Shown here in pieces: positions 61,943-64,000 of a stretch of 64,000 nucleotides of DNA (within the stretch, counting starts at the first letter, position 1; every line of letters begins with the position of its first letter). The notes under the pieces are model-generated. The model worked only from the letters and a program-made list of their open reading frames with translations. It was not told the DNA's origin and searched no databases. This DNA is from Plenodomus lindquistii (lineage: Eukaryota > Ascomycota > Dothideomycetes > Pleosporales > Leptosphaeriaceae), in assembly GCA_025504975.1 (NCBI GenBank), contig JANUWI010000001.1, positions 1,054,001-1,118,000 of the forward strand. The letters run 5' to 3'. The position numbers and the translations under genes were made by a program.

Positions 61943-63666
61943 TTACCAGTTCCACGTCCGATTCGCTGCTGAGAAGACTGGTGGTTTCCAAATCAGCCGC
62001 TCAGGATCAATAGTCCTCTTGCCCTTGAGCGCTTCCTTCTTCTTTTGCCGTTCCCTCTGCGCAATCACCTGATCTGTGAGCACTACGACGTGCTGGTTCT
62101 TGCTGTACCTTAGCATGTTTAGATTCTGTAGCGTATGCAGCACATCGTTCGTCGTCATTGCTGTCGCAGCAGCGCAGTCCTCGACACTTGCTTCGTGGCG
62201 ACCTGGCTCCAACAAATAGTTCACAAGAATCTCTTGCCAGTATGCCCGGTAGCCTAGGAGTCCCAGATCGGAGAGGGGTTTCTCTGGGGAGCCCGCTTTC
62301 CCCTCGCGTTTTGAAAGGAGATAAGAGAAGTCGATGAGGAGCTTTCCAAAACCATTGCGTTGGTATTGTGGGAGCGTCAGGATACAGGCTACGTTGTAAT
62401 TCTCGGCAGATTCTTTCTCCTTGGAAAAGTAGCCGACCAAGTGGCAGCCGTGTTCGTCACGCGTGCACATGCAGTAGAAGAGGAAGGGGTCGACGTCGTA
62501 GTACAGTGTCTTGTGGTCCAAGAAGAGTTTTGAGAGGAGACATAGATTTCGACACCACGTTCGTTGCCGTCGGCCGTCGATCTCAAAGAATGAGACGTAG
62601 TCGTCGCGGTAGATCTCGTTGCCTGGCGGGTGTAGAAGGGTGCACTTTGTGCGGTGGCGTTCAAATTGCGTTACCTCGCCGTAGTAGCCCAGGCAGAACT
62701 CGCAGATGTATATTACGTCTGCGTCTACAAAGTCGACTGGATAAGGTGAGAAGTACCAGGGTTCGACTTCGAACTTGCCCATTTGAATCTTCTCGAGATT
62801 TCGTACGCGGGAGATTTCAGTCTGGTTCTGTGTCATGGAGCCTGAAGTGCGCAATTTTTCGATTTCGTCTTCGCGCGTGTAGTTGGTGTCTGGTATAGCC
62901 TTCGCGGCGGCGGCAGCATCTTGCACATCGACAAGGTCTATCTCCTCGTCTTCTGGTTTCGGGGTCCCGTCTGTGACTTCACTCGTAACGAGCAGTTCCT
63001 GGTTTTCCTTGCCGCCTGCTTTGGAGGGTCGCTGGGCCTTGCCTGGAATGTTGCTAGAGGTTGACTCGGGGGTTCCTGAGATTTCTCGGTCGAGTTTGCT
63101 GCGTGATCGTTTGAGGTTCTTCTGGTCAGACTTGGAAGGTGCCTTGTCGTTCTTAACGGCAGAACTTTTCTTCTTGTCTGGTTTCTCTGGTACTGGCCAC
63201 TCGACTTGCCTTGAAAGATCAATGCGGTTTGCGTCGATCCATTCGTCGAGACGCTTGTTGAACTCTTCATAATGGACGTAGAACTTGGTCCCTCCTTTGC
63301 GCACCGCTACGGACAGAATCTCAGCTTTGCGCTTCTCGCCATCCTGTCGCACGTTAGACAAAGACTTGTAGGGATATATTGCGCCCTTTGATTGAAGTTC
63401 CAAAAAGACGCTGGTGTGGAGTGGTGCTGCGCCATAGTTCATGTTCATGCATGGCGCGTCGCGCTTCCCTGCCCGTTGCAAGTCGCGAGATGTACGTACC
63501 TTCTCGACCCATACCTTCACGCCCACTCTGCACGCAATGCATCAGCATACATCTCCAGATTATGCACATGGTGTCGCACGTACCTTAGCTGCGCCAGCGT
63601 TGCAAAGCCAGTTTCGACAGGCACAGGCGTCCCCGAAGGCTCGTGGGAGTTATCGCGGGGTGCCAT
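61943..63666 (-). CDS. ESA1: MYST histone acetyltransferase, NuA4 catalytic subunit
   Basis: Exons 63666-63584, 63527-63500 and 63343-61943 give 503 residues. Intron 1 is 56 nt (GTACGT). Intron 2 is 156 nt (GTACGT donor, TCTAAC branch, GACAG acceptor), a multiple of three without a stop, so an unspliced frame starting further 5' is also open. The joins give RVGVKVWVEK-DGEKRKAEILSV, the chromo-barrel domain. The MYST zinc finger is ICEFCLGYYGEVTQFERHRTKC. The acetyl-CoA site is ACILTLPQYQRNGFGKLLID, with the catalytic Cys and, in SPEKPLSD, the Glu. It ends RTWNW as in orthologues. It acetylates histone H4 and H2A. Confidence 0.95.
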
Positions 63667-63943
63667 GCTGTTGCGCCACCTCTCGTTCTACGTTTATCAA
63701 TAGTGCAGGTGGTTGTGGTCGTCAAGGTCGTGATGTTGGTCGGGACTTCGACACCTTTGTCGCTGTTCACATGCTGTCGCCTGCCTATCGGCACTTTTCT
63801 GCACGGAATCGCCGACGACCCTAGCGCCTTCTCGAACTTTTGCTGGCGGCAACTGACCGCAGAATGCAAACGCGCTCGAGTATCCACGCCCAACCACAAA
63901 TAGGACAATCTGCACACCGCTATGCTGCGCAGGTGACGACAAA
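63667..63943. other. Divergent promoter between ESA1 and the edge gene
   Basis: 277 bp shared by two divergently transcribed start codons. No TATA box is evident, as usual for housekeeping genes. Confidence 0.4.
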
Positions 63944-64000
63944 ATGGTCCCCGTCCCCGTAGATCTCAATAGCTTGTCCAGCAACTGGAAGATCCTGCAG
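63944..64000 (+). CDS. Partial gene at the right edge, probably REX4-type RNA exonuclease
   Basis: Only 19 codons are present (MVPVPVDLNSLSSNWKILQ), cut by the window end. LSSNWKxLQ near the N-terminus is typical of RNA exonuclease 4 homologues, which process rRNA precursors. The match is too short for certainty. Confidence 0.4.
   Translation, partial: MVPVPVDLNSLSSNWKILQ

Noticed and set aside
1..64000. CRISPR arrays, IS elements, bacterial operons
   Set aside because: Spliceosomal introns and eukaryotic genes throughout; no regularly spaced repeats.

Overview
The window looks like nuclear DNA of a filamentous ascomycete, most likely a Dothideomycete. The reasons are the gene density, the short introns (46-68 nt, usually GTAYGT or GTRAGT donors and CTAAC/CTGAC branch sites), single-copy housekeeping genes such as RPO41, ESA1 and ALG3, a dispersed 5S rRNA gene, and an Alt a 1-like secreted protein. 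The class-level assignment is inference; the species cannot be named from sequence alone. Exon borders were read by hand and are given in each entry.

Region 1-14.4 kb is an accessory-looking block. It has a coiled-coil protein with four 38-39-residue repeats (87-1788) and two full paralogues of an unrecognised HEXXH (putative zinc-protease fold) family (2123-3841 and 9055-10635). A third, dead paralogue lies at 12275-12985. Between them are a coiled-coil gene and a gene fragment, each interrupted by a single in-frame TAG, a small secreted protein, and a 238 bp MITE-like element. A peroxisomal AhpD-like protein ending in AKL closes the block.

Region 15-25.6 kb has three minus-strand coiled-coil or TPR-like proteins of unknown function, a mitochondrial-looking PflX-type radical SAM protein, a signal-peptide protein, two small proteins sharing a PPG-x-I-x-x-K motif, and an acetate/ammonium transporter of the GPR1/FUN34/YaaH family.

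Region 25.6-36.9 kb is gene-poor. It holds an AA16-like lytic polysaccharide monooxygenase, two tandem diverged nuclear-protein paralogues, and a 5S rRNA gene in an AT-rich patch.

Region 36.9-56 kb is core genome: mitochondrial RNA polymerase, a glycosyltransferase-like type II membrane protein, a CYP504-like P450, a large polytopic membrane protein with two GC-AG introns, a DUF1772 protein, an MFS transporter, and a convergent EIF1AD/ALG3 pair with only 9 bp between stop codons.

Region 56-64 kb has a tannase/feruloyl esterase without a visible signal peptide, the end of another MITE copy beside a broken KP4-like gene, the Alt a 1-like protein, ESA1, and the first codons of a probable REX4-type exonuclease running off the right edge. 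A secreted or plant-interaction lifestyle fits the LPMO, tannase, Alt a 1-like and small secreted proteins, but this is inference.
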